From Desulfuromonadaceae bacterium (GTDB lineage: Bacteria; Desulfobacterota; Desulfuromonadia; Desulfuromonadales; Geopsychrobacteraceae): 31,617 nucleotides of DNA. The position numbers were made by a program, and so were the translations under genes. Positions 30,989 through 31,617 of this stretch are shown one piece after another; positions within the stretch are counted from its first letter, which is position 1, and each line of letters begins with the position of its first letter. The stretch covers positions 3,038 through 34,654 of the forward strand of contig JADGED010000003.1 in the NCBI GenBank assembly GCA_016744555.1, in the 5' to 3' direction. The notes beneath the pieces were generated by a model, which saw nothing but the letters and a program-made list of their open reading frames with translations, was not told the origin of the DNA and made no database searches.

Positions 30989-31617
30989 ATGAGTACTAAT
31001 CAAAGTCATTTTTCCGGTGAACAAATTCTTGTTGTTGATGATGATCGAGCTATAGTTGAACTAACCAAGTTACTATTAAAGAAAAGTGGTTTTCAGGTTT
31101 TGTCTGCTTTTGACGGTAGGCAGTGCTTGCACATGGTGGAAAAACATAGACCAGCACTGGTGTTACTAGATTATATGATGCCAGTGATGAATGGTTTAGA
31201 TACTTTAAAACAAATTCGTAGCAACTTTCCTGACACCTACGTCATTATGTTTACTGGTAAGGGAAATGAAGAGGTTGCTGTTGAGCTAATGCGTGCAGGG
31301 GCGGCAGATTATATTTGCAAACCTTTTGCTAAAGGTAGCTTGCAAGAACGAATCAATTCGGTACTTGCAATTAGAAAAGTGGAACTAGAAAACCTTGCAT
31401 TACTGCGAGAACGAGAAATTATGCAGCTCGAGATAGAGCAGTGGAATGTAAAGTTGGAACAGCGAGTGAAAGAAAAGAGCTTAGCTCTTGCTGCAGCGCA
31501 TAAAGAGATAGTTCAGTCAGAGAAATTGGCTGCACTTGGGCATGTTTCTGCCGGAATGGCGCACGAAATCCGTAATCCTTTGAATTCTATTAATTTATTT
31601 GCACAAATATTACTTAC
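30989..31617 (+). CDS. Receiver-histidine kinase hybrid, 3'-truncated by window
   Basis: The first 209 residues of a signalling kinase that continues beyond the window. A receiver domain (residues about 10-128) has Asp17-Asp19, phosphoacceptor Asp61 in LLDYMMPVMNG, Thr89 and Lys111. A charged coiled coil (about 130-178) follows, then a HisKA domain beginning SEKLAALGHVSAGMAHEIRNP with the phospho-accepting His192. The ATPase domain must lie downstream. Receiver-first order means the kinase is probably controlled by phosphorylation from another kinase rather than by a fused sensor. ATG 30989 gives the domain-consistent frame, with GGAGAG at 30973-30978. Confidence 0.92.
   Translation, partial: MSTNQSHFSGEQILVVDDDRAIVELTKLLLKKSGFQVLSAFDGRQCLHMVEKHRPALVLLDYMMPVMNGLDTLKQIRSNFPDTYVIMFTGKGNEEVAVELMRAGAADYICKPFAKGSLQERINSVLAIRKVELENLALLREREIMQLEIEQWNVKLEQRVKEKSLALAAAHKEIVQSEKLAALGHVSAGMAHEIRNPLNSINLFAQILL

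Noticed and set aside
1..31617. CRISPR arrays, tRNA or rRNA genes, insertion sequences, phage genes
   Set aside because: No regularly spaced repeats, no tRNA-like cloverleaf spotted in the gaps, no transposase or integrase frames.

Overview
The window reads as one stretch of chromosome from a member of the Desulfobacterota, most likely the order Desulfuromonadales (the Geobacter / Pelobacter / Desulfuromonas group). This rests on gene content and order (bifunctional Rel-ridA-rpmB; pyrK-pyrD next to a DHH-CBS-poly(A)-polymerase fusion; scpA-scpB-rluB; mutL-miaA-hfq; mtnP-pfkB), not on a database search. The DNA leans AT by eye, which fits a marine or psychrophilic member better than a GC-rich Geobacter. 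It is almost fully coding, with no gap over 300 bases. I see no insertion sequence, prophage, CRISPR array, tRNA or rRNA.

Layout. (1) 1-1880, plus: the end of a bifunctional (p)ppGpp synthetase/hydrolase, then RidA, ending at a strong bidirectional terminator. (2) 1997-4463, minus: purM-purN-DUF523-rpmB, read from a near-consensus promoter at 4497-4525. (3) 4685-9603, plus: rimI-like acetyltransferase, pyrK, pyrD (type 1B dihydroorotate dehydrogenase) and an 883-residue DHH/CBS/nucleotidyltransferase fusion. (4) 9706-12444, plus: an M50-family membrane protease, scpA, scpB and a RluB-type pseudouridine synthase, tightly packed. (5) 12610-15831, plus: a large TPR protein and an ExeA-like AAA ATPase, both with strongly acidic segments, closed by a terminator. 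(6) 15927-18935, plus: mutL-miaA-hfq, closed by a terminator. (7) 19039-21489: a PDZ/radical-SAM-like DUF512 protein and a second DHH phosphoesterase. (8) 21578-23989: secreted amidase, rph and rdgB with overlapping junctions. (9) 24023-24814, minus: a secreted DUF1566 protein, the only gene that breaks the plus-strand run after position 4685. (10) 25047-29863: ndk with its own promoter and terminator, then rlmN, mtnP, a PfkB kinase, an unrecognised protein and a PilF-like TPR lipoprotein. (11) 29975-31617: a stand-alone receiver and a universal stress protein as a two-gene unit, then a receiver-histidine kinase cut by the window end.

The genes are mainly core functions: stringent response, purine and pyrimidine synthesis, chromosome condensation, mismatch repair, tRNA and rRNA modification, RNA turnover, nucleotide-pool cleaning and methylthioadenosine salvage. 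I do not see a complete new system. The best leads are the TPR/ATPase pair with matching acidic segments, the DHH-CBS-CBS-nucleotidyltransferase fusion, an Hfq whose distal RNA-binding face looks altered, the mtnP-pfkB-unknown cluster, the receiver/Usp/hybrid-kinase signalling group, and a strong orphan ribosome-binding site upstream of ndk.
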